22,322 nucleotides of DNA from Peptostreptococcaceae bacterium (GCA_029983575.1 JASBZE010000021.1:1-22322); one strand, 5' to 3'. Positions 1 through 8,223 are shown, numbered from the stretch's first letter. Numbers and translations are program-made. Notes: a model not told the origin generated them from the sequence alone.

Positions 1-66
1 AAAATATAATAAAGCTAAATGGTTTTACAATTTTTTAATCTAAATGGTTTAATATTTTTAAAAAGA
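1..66. repeat. short spacer downstream of grdD with an 11-bp direct repeat
   Basis: The sequence CTAAATGGTTT occurs at 15-25 and again at 40-50, exactly 25 bases apart, in AT-rich sequence after the grdD stop codon. I see no hairpin plus U-run that would end the glycine reductase transcript here, so the terminator is either outside the window or not intrinsic. The repeat may be chance in such AT-rich DNA. Confidence 0.4.
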
Positions 67-1215
67 TTAACCTGCGAAATACCCTTCTTCTTTCATTATA
101 GTTTCTGCTTTTTCAGTATTTGCTTCGCTTACGAGGATAACAGGTCCTGTACAACCCATGCCTGTCTCTGCGTATATCCCTTTTTTCCAGAGAGCCTTGC
201 ACGCGTCTTCTAGATCTAGTATATCTATACCTGATAATTGTACTGTTACTACCTCTTGTGGAGGAGCTACGACTTCTTCATTTTCCGCACCTGAAGATTT
301 CTTTGCACCTAGGCTAGCGATTATATCATCTAAACCAGCCTTCTTAGCCTTAGCGTATTCCTCTCTAGCTACCTGACTCACATTACCCCTAACTATGTCA
401 GCAGCGTATTTTATTGCGTTGGCAATTACCGGAGCACCTGAAGCCCTAGATACGATCAAGACTTTTCTATCAAAGTCCTCTCCAACTCCTGGACCGTATC
501 CGAATCCGCTCGCTTCATAACTTCCGCCTGTCGTAAAAGAAGAGAATATCTTCATAAGTAGGTTTCCTGTAAGTGTATCAGTTACCATAACGTCTGGAGT
601 ACCGGTAAGCAGATCATTTCCCCTCATAACTGCCCCGCCATCAGCCCTCATGGACTCAGTGAATTCAAAGTCATATCCGGACTCTTTAAGTTTTAATAGA
701 TGTTTTTCAACCTGCCTAACTCCATCGACATTTAGTAAACCTACCTTTGGATTTTTTATCCCTATTGACTTAGCAGTAGCAATTCCGTTTATTGCATTTT
801 TTAACATTGCCTCTACCCTATCAGTAGCTGTACTACCTGTTGTAGTAGCTAGTATCATTTCCTTACCTACTCCTGGAGTAACTACTCTACCGACTGTAGA
901 AACGCCTATAGGGAAATTGTAGTGCATTGTGACACAAGCGCCTATAGCTCCAGAATCGAGAAGTTCTTCCATCTTTTTGTGAGCTTCTTCCTCGTCTTTA
1001 GCTTCAACTGTCTCGATATCTGAGCCAAGTCCGTCTCCTATCAACACGACATCAATTCCAGCGGCTCTTGCTATCTCAGCCCCACGTACCATATTTTCTA
1101 CGCCGTGCTCACTGCCGAGAGTCGTAAGTCCTATCTTGACTTTCCCCCCAAACTCGCCAGTTTCTATAGCGTCGGCTATTTCTAGGAGAACATCAGCTAT
1201 TTTTTTATTAGACAT
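67..1215 (-). CDS. grdD: glycine reductase protein C, subunit GrdD
   Basis: GrdD (382 aa) works with GrdC as protein C of glycine reductase. It resolves the acetyl thioester taken from GrdA with phosphate, giving acetyl phosphate in the cytoplasm. The protein resembles the phosphate-acetyltransferase/PlsX-like fold, with glycine-rich stretches such as GDGLGSD near residue 60 and GFGYGPGVGED in the middle. A cysteine at residue 355 in GMGCTGP lies close to the C-terminus, where the reactive cysteine of this family is reported; I infer that C355 is that residue. The start ATG follows AGGAGTGATATT, and the gene begins 10 bases after the grdC stop, so the two are surely cotranscribed. It is the last gene of the operon in this window. 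Length and content are normal for the family. Confidence 0.95.
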   Translation of the reverse strand: MSNKKIADVLLEIADAIETGEFGGKVKIGLTTLGSEHGVENMVRGAEIARAAGIDVVLIGDGLGSDIETVEAKDEEEAHKKMEELLDSGAIGACVTMHYNFPIGVSTVGRVVTPGVGKEMILATTTGSTATDRVEAMLKNAINGIATAKSIGIKNPKVGLLNVDGVRQVEKHLLKLKESGYDFEFTESMRADGGAVMRGNDLLTGTPDVMVTDTLTGNLLMKIFSSFTTGGSYEASGFGYGPGVGEDFDRKVLIVSRASGAPVIANAIKYAADIVRGNVSQVAREEYAKAKKAGLDDIIASLGAKKSSGAENEEVVAPPQEVVTVQLSGIDILDLEDACKALWKKGIYAETGMGCTGPVILVSEANTEKAETIMKEEGYFAG

Positions 1216-1225
1216 AATATCACTC

Positions 1226-2767
1226 CTATCCTTCTATCATTGACTCAGCCATTTTTCTAATAGATTCAGCGATAATTTTTCTTACTTCCTCCTTAGATAC
1301 TCCAGCTTCAGCCTCTCCTGCTCCTGTGTTTCCGTCATTTCTTTCTACTACGAATGATAGACCGTCAAAAAGGTTAGTCATTCTTCCTAGGAACAATGAT
1401 CCTTTACCAACTATCATCGCCCTGTTTTTATCTCCTGTTGTCAAGTCGTCAATCATAAACCCAACATATGGTGCTCCTGAAGGAATATGTCCTTGAGTTG
1501 GAGCCCAACCTGGAAGACCCTTCTCAGCCATAAACGCCTTTAGTTCTTTTTTCTGAATGTCACCATTCATAGCAGCCAAAGCTCCGATCATCTTGTAGTT
1601 TGCCTCAGGAACGTTACCTGCTCCAGCTGGTTTAGTGATATCAGGGTTTTGCATTTCAACTGAGTAAGTATCTACATCAGTTATCTTAAGTCCACCCTTT
1701 TTAAGAGCATCTGCAACTAGTGAAGATATAACGGCCTGTGGTGATGAACCTGTTCCAACAGTGTGCTTACCAACCATATCAGTTCTGATAACAGGATGAA
1801 TACCGTCATTTTCTGATACCAATACTGCAAATCCAGCTACACAGTCTTCAAGTACAGGCATATCCTTTTTAACGTGGTCTCTTGAGTTCATACCAAGTTT
1901 AGCACTAGCACCACCAGCTACCACCATAACATTTTTATGAACTCCAGCCTTTACTAAAGCCGCAGCATTCATTATAGCATGGGCTGGTGCAGCACAGAAT
2001 CCCCTAGTATCAGATCCTGATGCATTAACAAGACCAACCATCTCAGCTATAGACTTCGCGAAGTTACCTCCACCTCTTTGGTTCATATCTCCGCAAGCTT
2101 CTTCTGAACACTCGATTACATAATCTATGTCCTCGGCATTTACCTCAGAATGTCTTATCATATGAATAGCTGCGATTACACCAGAAGCTTTTACAACTAG
2201 GTTTTCAAACATAGTATGGGCACTTAGGTTTACGTCAACATCGTGAGCTCTCTTTACATAACCGACGAACTCACCGTTGTGATAAATACCTTCAGCGTGG
2301 TTTTCTTCAGCAAAAACCTTAGCTTCATCAGCATTTACTCCCTCTAATTTAGAGAAAAAAGGAGAAAGTTCTGGATAGTTAGCCTCGAATTTTTCCTTTA
2401 CAGACGCAACAAATTCTTCTGTAAGTGCAACTAGTTCGAAAGCATCACATATCTTCATAGTCGCAATAAATTCATCTTGTGGTTGTATCTCTCCAAATTT
2501 AGCATTTCTTTCACCTTTGTATTCCTTATCATACCAAGGCAAATCGTAGTTTGCTAGTTCTTCTGGTCTAGCCCCACCGATATAAACTTGGTTTGGTAGG
2601 TAGTTAACTACTTCTTCATAAGGTCTGATGTGAGATCCGATGTTTTGAAGAAACTCAGAATCTGGATGAGTTTCTCTCTCAACAGAACAAGTTGTTCCAT
2701 TTCTCACGATCATATCAGGTGTGTGGGCAAGTAGGTATCCCGCCCCTTTAAATACTGGAAAACTCAT
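1226..2767 (-). CDS. grdC: glycine reductase protein C, subunit GrdC
   Basis: GrdC (513 aa) is the larger subunit of protein C and is thought to accept the acetyl group from the carboxymethyl/ketene intermediate on selenoprotein A. The N-terminus MSFPVFKGAGYLLAHTP and the whole length match the family. The fold is of the thiolase/ketoacyl-synthase type. A cysteine at residue 258, in SDTRGFCAAPAHA, sits where that fold carries its nucleophile; this assignment is inference. The start follows a strong GGAGG six to seven bases upstream. grdD follows closely. Upstream there is an unusually long 197-base spacer to grdB, described separately. No truncation or frameshift is visible. Confidence 0.95.
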   Translation of the reverse strand: MSFPVFKGAGYLLAHTPDMIVRNGTTCSVERETHPDSEFLQNIGSHIRPYEEVVNYLPNQVYIGGARPEELANYDLPWYDKEYKGERNAKFGEIQPQDEFIATMKICDAFELVALTEEFVASVKEKFEANYPELSPFFSKLEGVNADEAKVFAEENHAEGIYHNGEFVGYVKRAHDVDVNLSAHTMFENLVVKASGVIAAIHMIRHSEVNAEDIDYVIECSEEACGDMNQRGGGNFAKSIAEMVGLVNASGSDTRGFCAAPAHAIMNAAALVKAGVHKNVMVVAGGASAKLGMNSRDHVKKDMPVLEDCVAGFAVLVSENDGIHPVIRTDMVGKHTVGTGSSPQAVISSLVADALKKGGLKITDVDTYSVEMQNPDITKPAGAGNVPEANYKMIGALAAMNGDIQKKELKAFMAEKGLPGWAPTQGHIPSGAPYVGFMIDDLTTGDKNRAMIVGKGSLFLGRMTNLFDGLSFVVERNDGNTGAGEAEAGVSKEEVRKIIAESIRKMAESMIEG

Positions 2768-2964
2768 AATTTACCTCCATTTAAAATAATAAGGGCCGTC
2801 AGAGTAAATCCTACACAAATTTAACGTCGAAGTTCAGCGCTAAATTCATGGAGGGATTACTCGGACAAGCCCCTTGTTTTAACAAACCTATTAAACTACT
2901 CAGACTGTCAAGCTAGATTATCCTCTTAAAAAGTCGTTACATTTAAATAAGTCTGTCCATGTTT
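2768..2964 (-). ncRNA. grdB-grdC spacer with nested hairpins, candidate structured RNA
   Basis: This 197-base gap lies inside an otherwise tightly packed operon and holds no credible ORF. Read on the operon strand, it can form an outer stem between 2854-2862 and 2802-2811 (one bulged base) enclosing a nine-pair stem between 2838-2846 and 2818-2826 with an 11-base loop. The inner stem has one G-U pair on this strand, which would be an A-C mismatch on the other, so it suits RNA made with the operon. Further stems are possible at 2865-2869/2873-2877 and 2901-2906/2950-2955. I do not recognise it as a known riboswitch. It could be a processing or stability element, an attenuator, or a small RNA. 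Confidence 0.45.
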
Positions 2965-4272
2965 TTATTCAAACACTGTTTGTTCTTCAACTTCTACTGT
3001 TAAAGCGTTTAGTGCTTTTTCTACAAGTCCTCTTCTTAGTTCCTTCTCTTCTTCATGAGTAAGAGCTGGGTTACCAAGTGGGTGAGGAATAGCTATAGTA
3101 GGAACTATTCTGTTAGCTCCAACTGTTAGAGAAATAGGTACTACTGTACACATGTGAACAACTGGAAGTCCAGTTCTCTCAATCTCTTTAACCATCGTTG
3201 CACCGCAACGAGTACAAGTACCTCACGTAGAAGTCAAGATAACCCCATCCACACCGGCATCTACTAGCTTTTTAGCATACTCTGACGCATAAGCTACTGA
3301 GTTGTTAACAGATGTACCATTACCAACTGTTGTGTAGAATATCTCGTGTAGTTTGCCAATTTTTCCTTCTTTTTCTAGGTCTCTAAGTACGTCAACAGGC
3401 AATACTCTGTCAGCGTCTTCATTAGCGTAAACTGGGTCATATCCACCGTGAGCTGTTTCATAAGTTTCTTCAGTAAGGTCAGTTACACCTTCAAGTGAAT
3501 ACTCTCCATACTTAGAAGCTGATGAAGACTCTATTCTATCAGGGTTACCCTTAGGTACTATACCACCAGAAGTAACTATGGCAATAGTTGCTTTTGATAA
3601 GTCCTTTATAGGTTTTCCTGGCTCTACCCTATCAAAGTTTGGCATTGGGTACTCAGTTTCAAACTCTTCTCCCTTGATCTTTTTGATAAGCATATCAACT
3701 GCTCTCTTAGATCCTCTATCTTCGTGGAAGAAGTTAACCCTAACGCCTTTTTCAATATATCCTTCTTCTTTTGGAGTACCTACAGTTTCTCCTTTACCTA
3801 GTTTTGCTGCAAGTTTAGCGATCTTTGGAAGCGCCTTTCTCATACCAGCGGCAGAGTTAGCAGTTTCAACAATGTAAATTTCTTTTCTGAATAGGTCTAC
3901 TCCAGGGTTTTCAACATACATACCTGTCACACAAGGAATTTCAAGCTTATCTTGTACTTCCTTAGTGATAGTACCTGCTGCAACACCGTATCTACCAGCG
4001 TTAAATGCAGGACCAGCTATGAAAAGGTCTGGCTTTTGAGCTTTTATCATGTCGATTAGTTCGGCACTTGCTTTTTCTATATTTTCATTGAAATAACTGT
4101 CTCCGCAAACAACCGTAGCAACTACCTCAAAGTCAGCTCCTAGTTTTTGTCCTAGTTGTTTTGAGATAGGAGGCAATTCTTGAGCGACATGTGGCTCAGT
4201 ATCAGCTTTTTCCTCTCCACCGATACCCGCGAAAAACTGGTTTATATAATGAACTACTCTTAATTTATCCAT
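2965..4272 (-). CDS. grdB: glycine reductase protein B, selenoprotein subunit GrdB (UGA-encoded Sec)
   Basis: GrdB is the substrate-specific selenoprotein subunit of protein B, which binds glycine together with the pyruvoyl group of GrdE and passes the carboxymethyl group to GrdA. The reading frame is interrupted by TGA at 3225-3223, but both sides are one conserved protein: ...ILTST-U-GTCTRCGATMVKEI..., a UxxCxxC redox motif. Reading through gives 435 aa with Sec at residue 350, normal for the family. I chose the ATG at 4272 because GGAGG (4283-4279) directly abuts the earlier in-frame ATG at 4278 but is six bases from this one. A hairpin after the TGA (separate entry) fits a SECIS. It follows grdA with a short spacer. 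A program that stops at UGA will report two pieces, 3223-4278 and 2965-3195. Confidence 0.95.
3196..3225 (-). promoter_or_regulatory. candidate SECIS element of grdB with the Sec UGA codon
   Basis: The UGA codon is at 3225-3223. Twelve bases further, the transcript forms a perfect six-pair hairpin: stem CGUUGC/GCAACG with a three-base GGU loop (3210-3205 and 3201-3196). Bacterial SECIS elements lie inside the coding region directly 3' of the UGA and present a short apical loop with G and U to SelB. Position and loop agree. The structure is seen in the sequence; binding by SelB is inferred. Confidence 0.7.
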
Positions 4273-4295
4273 TTTCATCCTCCGGGCGAAATTTT

Positions 4296-4766
4296 TTATT
4301 CTGCAAATTCTTCTCTTATTTCATTTAGCTCTTCAGTGATCTCATCTACATCTAGAACCATTTCCATCATTTCCATTTGCTCACTGTATACGTCAGCGTC
4401 ATATTCTTCTTTAACTTGCTCTTCTAAAGCATGGTAAACATCAAGTCCTAGTGCAACACCTGCTAGTGGTCCAGCAAATGTAGGGTCTCCTGCTGTAACT
4501 GTTTCAGCTGCAATCCCAGCAGCTTCGGCTTCTGCGGCACCTAGTAGAACAACAACATTTTCAGCTCCGAATTTATCAGCAGCTTCTTTAACTCTGTTTT
4601 GGTTCTCTAAGTCCATAGCCCCAGCGGCAGTTCAGACAAAACACTCAGTAGATGAGAAAACAACATCTGCTCCCTCAACAGTTTTTACACACTCTTCAAT
4701 CGCAGGTCCTGGTATACCGTCACGGTCACCGATTATTACGATTTTCTTATCTTTAAGTAAACTCAT
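4296..4766 (-). CDS. grdA: glycine reductase selenoprotein A, GrdA (UGA-encoded Sec)
   Basis: GrdA (156 aa) is the small selenoprotein common to glycine, sarcosine and betaine reductases. Its selenol accepts the carboxymethyl group from protein B and hands it to protein C, and it is then re-reduced by thioredoxin. The start is ATG at 4766, preceded by AAGGAGATTAGATT. Translation gives IIGDRDGIPGPAIEEC, then STECFV, an in-frame TGA at 4634-4632, then TAAGAMDLENQ, the well-known GrdA context. Sec is residue 45 and forms a CxxU motif with C42. A naive call starts only at the internal ATG at 4616 and loses the active site. I could not find a hairpin after this UGA as clear as that in grdB. The C-terminal half is very acidic, as usual. 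Confidence 0.96.
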
Positions 4767-4956
4767 AATCTAATCTCCTTAACTCATTTCTAATATATTA
4801 ATCTTCAACCCATCAAGCCAGGTTGACCGGCTTTTGTAACTCATTTAATTTTTAGCCATAAGTCGTATACGACCTTTGTCTAACTCATTTTTAACTCATT
4901 TATTTCGTAACTCTAATATTTGTAACTCTTTTTTTATATGTTTCCCTAATCCCTTT
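4767..4956 (-). repeat. grdE-grdA spacer: six copies of GAGTTA, a palindrome and a hairpin
   Basis: In this 190-base spacer the hexamer TAACTC (GAGTTA on the operon strand) occurs at 4780, 4837, 4881, 4892, 4908 and 4923, four of them followed by ATT. Between them lie a perfect 12-base palindrome GTCGTATACGAC (4862-4873) and a hairpin with stem AAGCC/GGCTT (4815-4833) plus two inner G-C pairs. There is no credible ORF. The repeats could be a protein-binding array, a binding site for an RNA-binding regulator, or the result of local duplication. Position just ahead of the selenoprotein genes suggests a role in setting GrdA amounts, which is inference. Confidence 0.55.
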
Positions 4957-6243
4957 TTAGTAAGTCTTTGCTGATAGGTAACCAAACCCTGTTTCGTTAG
5001 TAGCACCAGTTATAGCTTGTATCTCAACCTCGATGCTTCCATCTTCTCTAAGTGAATTTTCGTTACCACCGGCAATTACATTGACTACTTCAACGTGACC
5101 TATGATCTTGTCAAGCTTAGGTAGTACTATAACTTGGTTGGCGTTTCCACCAGTAACAACTGCATCCGCTTTTGCGTCGGCATCTGCTAAAGACTGGCTT
5201 CCTCCATCTCTTCCGGCGTACTCATCTGTAACTATAACAGTCTTAACACCTTGAGTTTCTATCTTCTTGCAGTTCATGATAAGGTCTGTATCTGGGTTAC
5301 CGAAACCTTCTTGTGATACTATAACTGCATCTAGTCCTAAGTACTTACAAAGTTTAGATGTCCAGTTTGAAGATCTTTCCTTATCCATCAAGTATACATT
5401 CTCATTGGTGATTATAACGCCTAGGAAGTTAATTTCCTTTCCGTGTTGCTTGTATAGTTCTTCAATAACGCCATTGTTTAGATGTACGTATGAAGGGTTT
5501 TTGTCACAAGCAGAAACACAGTTACCGCTTACTATAGCTCCATCCATTATTTCAGTTGGATATAAAATAGTAGGAACTATTTGCTTAGCATCTACGCCGT
5601 ACACATATGTATCGTGTAGAAGTCCTTGTGTTTGAAGCATGTACACATATCCAACCTTTGGAAGGTCTGGGTACTCTGCTATTTGCTCTAGAAGTGGCTT
5701 AGTTTCGAAAACTTCAACCTCATCAGGAGTAAGGTCTCTTGCTGCTTCAGCTAAGTACTGAGCCGCCTTAAATCCTATCATCCTAACAGCCTTCTCGTGT
5801 TGGTGTTGCTTAAGTCCATCTATCGGCTCAGCAACGACTACTATGTTATTTGTCTTTGAGAATGGAGTGTACTCAGCTCCAGGTCCTTGCATATCTATGA
5901 TACCCTCTTGGAAACCAACTATCTTTCCAGTAGTTACCACAGCTACACCCTTAAGCGCGTGAGTTCTTCCCTCTCCAACAGTATCGACCTTGCTGAGGAT
6001 ACCAGGGAAGATTCCCCCTGGTCCCTCTACCTTAACTCTAGGTTCTACAACATCCTTTACAGGTGTTATCCTAATGCTATCTCCTGGTTTTGCTAGGTCA
6101 ACGTCTATTGATTTGATGTGCTCATCTCCGCCTACAGCCTCGAGAAGTTCCTCTTTGTTAACGTATAGTACGCCTGATTCAACCTTAGTTACCTCACCGA
6201 ACTGTACATCTTTAATAAAAATTTTGCCTAATTCAAGACGCAT
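4957..6243 (-). CDS. grdE: glycine reductase protein B, pyruvoyl subunit precursor GrdE
   Basis: GrdE (428 aa) is the proprotein of the two non-selenium subunits of protein B. It is cleaved at an Asn-Cys bond, and the new N-terminal Cys becomes the pyruvoyl group that binds the amino group of glycine as a Schiff base. Here the site is SGN-CVSAC with the cysteine at residue 242, the position known for this family, which predicts fragments of about 241 and 187 residues. The end (AITGATNETGFGYL) is also typical. The start ATG follows GGAGGTAAATT. It is 16 bases after trxA, and a 190-base spacer follows before grdA. The GrdE sequence matches the glycine form; I did not compare it in detail with sarcosine or betaine homologues, but the operon content supports glycine. 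Confidence 0.95.
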   Translation of the reverse strand: MRLELGKIFIKDVQFGEVTKVESGVLYVNKEELLEAVGGDEHIKSIDVDLAKPGDSIRITPVKDVVEPRVKVEGPGGIFPGILSKVDTVGEGRTHALKGVAVVTTGKIVGFQEGIIDMQGPGAEYTPFSKTNNIVVVAEPIDGLKQHQHEKAVRMIGFKAAQYLAEAARDLTPDEVEVFETKPLLEQIAEYPDLPKVGYVYMLQTQGLLHDTYVYGVDAKQIVPTILYPTEIMDGAIVSGNCVSACDKNPSYVHLNNGVIEELYKQHGKEINFLGVIITNENVYLMDKERSSNWTSKLCKYLGLDAVIVSQEGFGNPDTDLIMNCKKIETQGVKTVIVTDEYAGRDGGSQSLADADAKADAVVTGGNANQVIVLPKLDKIIGHVEVVNVIAGGNENSLREDGSIEVEIQAITGATNETGFGYLSAKTY

Positions 6244-6259
6244 AATTTACCTCCAGGTA

Positions 6260-6580
6260 TTAATAATATTTTTTAATCATTTCCTCAATATTTGGTAGTG
6301 TACAATCATCCTTAGTAAGTTCTTCTACTTTTTCTCCATCCTTGTAAATAGTCATAGTTGGAAGTCCAAGAACTTTTTGTTTGATAGCAAGTCTTCTAGC
6401 TTTTGTAGTATCCATTGTACAGAATTTGATTTTTCCATCTGCATATTTGTCAGCTAGTTTGTGAACGTCAGGCATAAGTGCCTTACAAGGCTCACAACCT
6501 TGGCTCCAAAAATCTACGAATACATAAGAATCTGCCTTTAGTACTTCTTCTTCAAAAGTGTCTTTTGTTAATTCTAACAT
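6260..6580 (-). CDS. trxA: thioredoxin with GCEPC active site, dedicated to glycine reductase
   Basis: This 106-aa cytoplasmic thioredoxin should pass electrons from TrxB to oxidised selenoprotein A. The fold is complete: VDFWS before the active site, the cis-proline region GLPTMTIYKDGE, and a final helix. The active site reads SQGCEPCKAL, with C29 and C32. The usual WCGPC is replaced by GCEPC, a substitution seen in thioredoxins of amino-acid-fermenting anaerobes whose genes sit in grd operons. The start follows AAAGGAGATTTACA. It is preceded by a 151-base spacer with decayed copies of the trxB tail. Confidence 0.95.
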   Translation of the reverse strand: MLELTKDTFEEEVLKADSYVFVDFWSQGCEPCKALMPDVHKLADKYADGKIKFCTMDTTKARRLAIKQKVLGLPTMTIYKDGEKVEELTKDDCTLPNIEEMIKKYY

Positions 6581-6656
6581 TGTAAATCTCCTTTCATATG
6601 TCTAATTTATAAAATCAACGCAATGATTAAACCATGCATTCATTTCTCTTATTATT

Positions 6657-6752
6657 TAATTTGAAACTAGAATTTTTCATCTAAAATATAGTATATATTT
6701 TAAGATTCAAATTTCTGTATCAATATGTAATTTAAGACTCGAATTTCTCATC
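6657..6752 (-). repeat. three degenerate tandem copies of the trxB 3' end
   Basis: The last bases of trxB and its stop (6728-6752, encoding DEKFES and the stop) are echoed at 6696-6721 and 6657-6681 in the trxB-trxA spacer. The outermost copy matches the genuine tail at 21 of 25 aligned positions by my count; the middle copy carries an extra base. Only the first copy is coding. This looks like an old tandem duplication of the gene end that has decayed, although AT-rich sequence makes some similarity cheap. Confidence 0.5.
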
Positions 6753-7679
6753 TATGTATTTTTCTGCAGTTACGGCAGCTATAGCACCATCTGCAGCAGC
6801 TGTTACAACCTGTCTTAAAGATTTTTGCCTTATGTCTCCAGCAGCGAATACTCCTTCTACGTTAGTTCTCATATCCTCATCAGTTATTATATAACCTGAT
6901 TCATCAAGATTGACCTTGTCTTTATATACTTCTGTCTGAGGTACAAAACCTATGAATACGAATATTCCCATAGTTCCATCTTCTTCATCAGCAAAGTATT
7001 CTCCAGCTTCTCCAGTAATCTTATTCTTATATGTAAAAGATTCGACGATTCCGTCACCTTTGATCTCTTCCACTACAGTATCAAGCATCCACTCGATCTT
7101 AGGATTTTTTCTAGCTTTTTCTAGTGAAGTAGCATTACATCTAAATCCTTGTCTTCTGTGAATTATAGTTACCTTTCTAGCAAACTTAGTTAGGTATAGA
7201 GCTTCCTCGATAGCTGAATCTCCTCCACCTACAACGAAAACCTCAAAGTCTTCAAAGAAGTCAGCGTCACATGTAGCACAGTATGAAACACCTTTACCAG
7301 TTAGTTCAGCTTCACCAGGGCAACCGATCTTTCTAGGGTTAGCGCCGCTGGCAATTACTACCGCCTTAGCCTTGTAAGTATTGTCCCTACCAACTATTTC
7401 CTTGATATCACCGTCAAAATTCACGTCAACCACTTCGTCTTTTACCATTTCTACTCCGAAGTTTTTGCACTGTTCAACCATTCTAGCAACTAGCTTTGGA
7501 CCAGTACAATCCTCGATAGAACCAGGGTAGTTTTCAACCAAGTGAGTAACTACTATCTGACCGCCGTTTTTATCTTTTTCTAACATAAGTACCTTCATCT
7601 TTGATCTTGCAGCGTATAGACCTGTTGAAAGTCCTGCTGGCCCAGATCCAATGATGACTAAATCATACAAATTTTCCAT
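6732..7679 (-). CDS. trxB: thioredoxin reductase (NADPH)
   Basis: This 315-aa flavoprotein reduces thioredoxin with NADPH. Visible motifs in order are the FAD-binding GSGPAG (11-16), the redox pair CATC (C134, C137) in SYCATCDADFF, the second nucleotide-binding GGGDSA (151-156), the HRRQGFR motif (174-180) that binds the 2'-phosphate of NADPH, and the FAD-contacting AAGDIR near the C-terminus. The HRRxxxR motif argues for NADPH rather than ferredoxin as donor. The start follows GGAGGAGTTGCG, and the gene begins 15 bases after grdX. Together with TrxA it forms the electron input of glycine reductase. Confidence 0.96.
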   Translation of the reverse strand: MENLYDLVIIGSGPAGLSTGLYAARSKMKVLMLEKDKNGGQIVVTHLVENYPGSIEDCTGPKLVARMVEQCKNFGVEMVKDEVVDVNFDGDIKEIVGRDNTYKAKAVVIASGANPRKIGCPGEAELTGKGVSYCATCDADFFEDFEVFVVGGGDSAIEEALYLTKFARKVTIIHRRQGFRCNATSLEKARKNPKIEWMLDTVVEEIKGDGIVESFTYKNKITGEAGEYFADEEDGTMGIFVFIGFVPQTEVYKDKVNLDESGYIITDEDMRTNVEGVFAAGDIRQKSLRQVVTAAADGAIAAVTAEKYIDEKFES

Positions 7680-7694
7680 CGCAACTCCTCCTAA

Positions 7695-8060
7695 TTATAT
7701 AATTCTACTTATTGCGTTTGAAATAATATCTAAATCTACAACCATGAAATCCTCCCTTATTGATTCTGGCCAATTTTCTACCGGCTTGTCATTTAAAAAC
7801 TTTTTAGCAGTATTTATCGCCTCTTCAATAAGCTTAAGTGAGTTCATATCCAGTGCATCTCCTTTTTCTAAAACCACGCTTCTGTACAATGTTTCATTAG
7901 GCTTAACGCTACCGTACAGAGGATGGGTTAGGAGGATGTAGTTGTTGTGAATATGATTTCTGCACTCTTCAAGAACTCCGACATAGGTATCGTCTATAAA
8001 CCTAACCTCCATGTCCTTGACCTCAGATTTCACCATTGGATTATTAGTAATAATAAACAT
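7695..8060 (-). CDS. grdX: GrdX family protein
   Basis: This small protein (121 aa) stands first in the operon, as GrdX does in related anaerobes. It begins MFIITNNPMV and has a conserved-looking middle with LLTHPLYGSVKPNETLYRS. No catalytic motif, signal peptide or membrane segment is visible; it is soluble and mildly acidic, and the biochemical role of the family is not established. I chose the ATG at 8060 because GAGAGAGG lies about five bases upstream; a TTG at 8075 would place that ribosome-binding site inside the gene. The gene is behind the glycine riboswitch, so its expression should follow glycine. A 160-base leader without ORFs separates it from the terminator-like hairpin. Confidence 0.85.
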   Translation of the reverse strand: MFIITNNPMVKSEVKDMEVRFIDDTYVGVLEECRNHIHNNYILLTHPLYGSVKPNETLYRSVVLEKGDALDMNSLKLIEEAINTAKKFLNDKPVENWPESIREDFMVVDLDIISNAISRII

Positions 8061-8223
8061 AAAACCCTCTCTCAAACAATCATTGCCATATTCTTGTCAA
8101 AGTAATAGTCAACAAACTTCTGAATTTTTCGTAAACACATTATATTAAAATGCAGGACAACGTTTCTTGATATTTTCTACAATACTTCATTGCTTATTCA
8201 AGTCTACGCGTTTTATGTGAACA

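Noticed and set aside
2768..2964. A short peptide gene in the grdB-grdC spacer
   Set aside because: The only ATG-started frames are about 5 and 12 codons and lack ribosome-binding sites.
3223..3225. Apparent stop codon splitting grdB into two genes
   Set aside because: Protein sequence continues across it with the conserved UGTCTRC motif, so it is a selenocysteine codon and not a pseudogene lesion.
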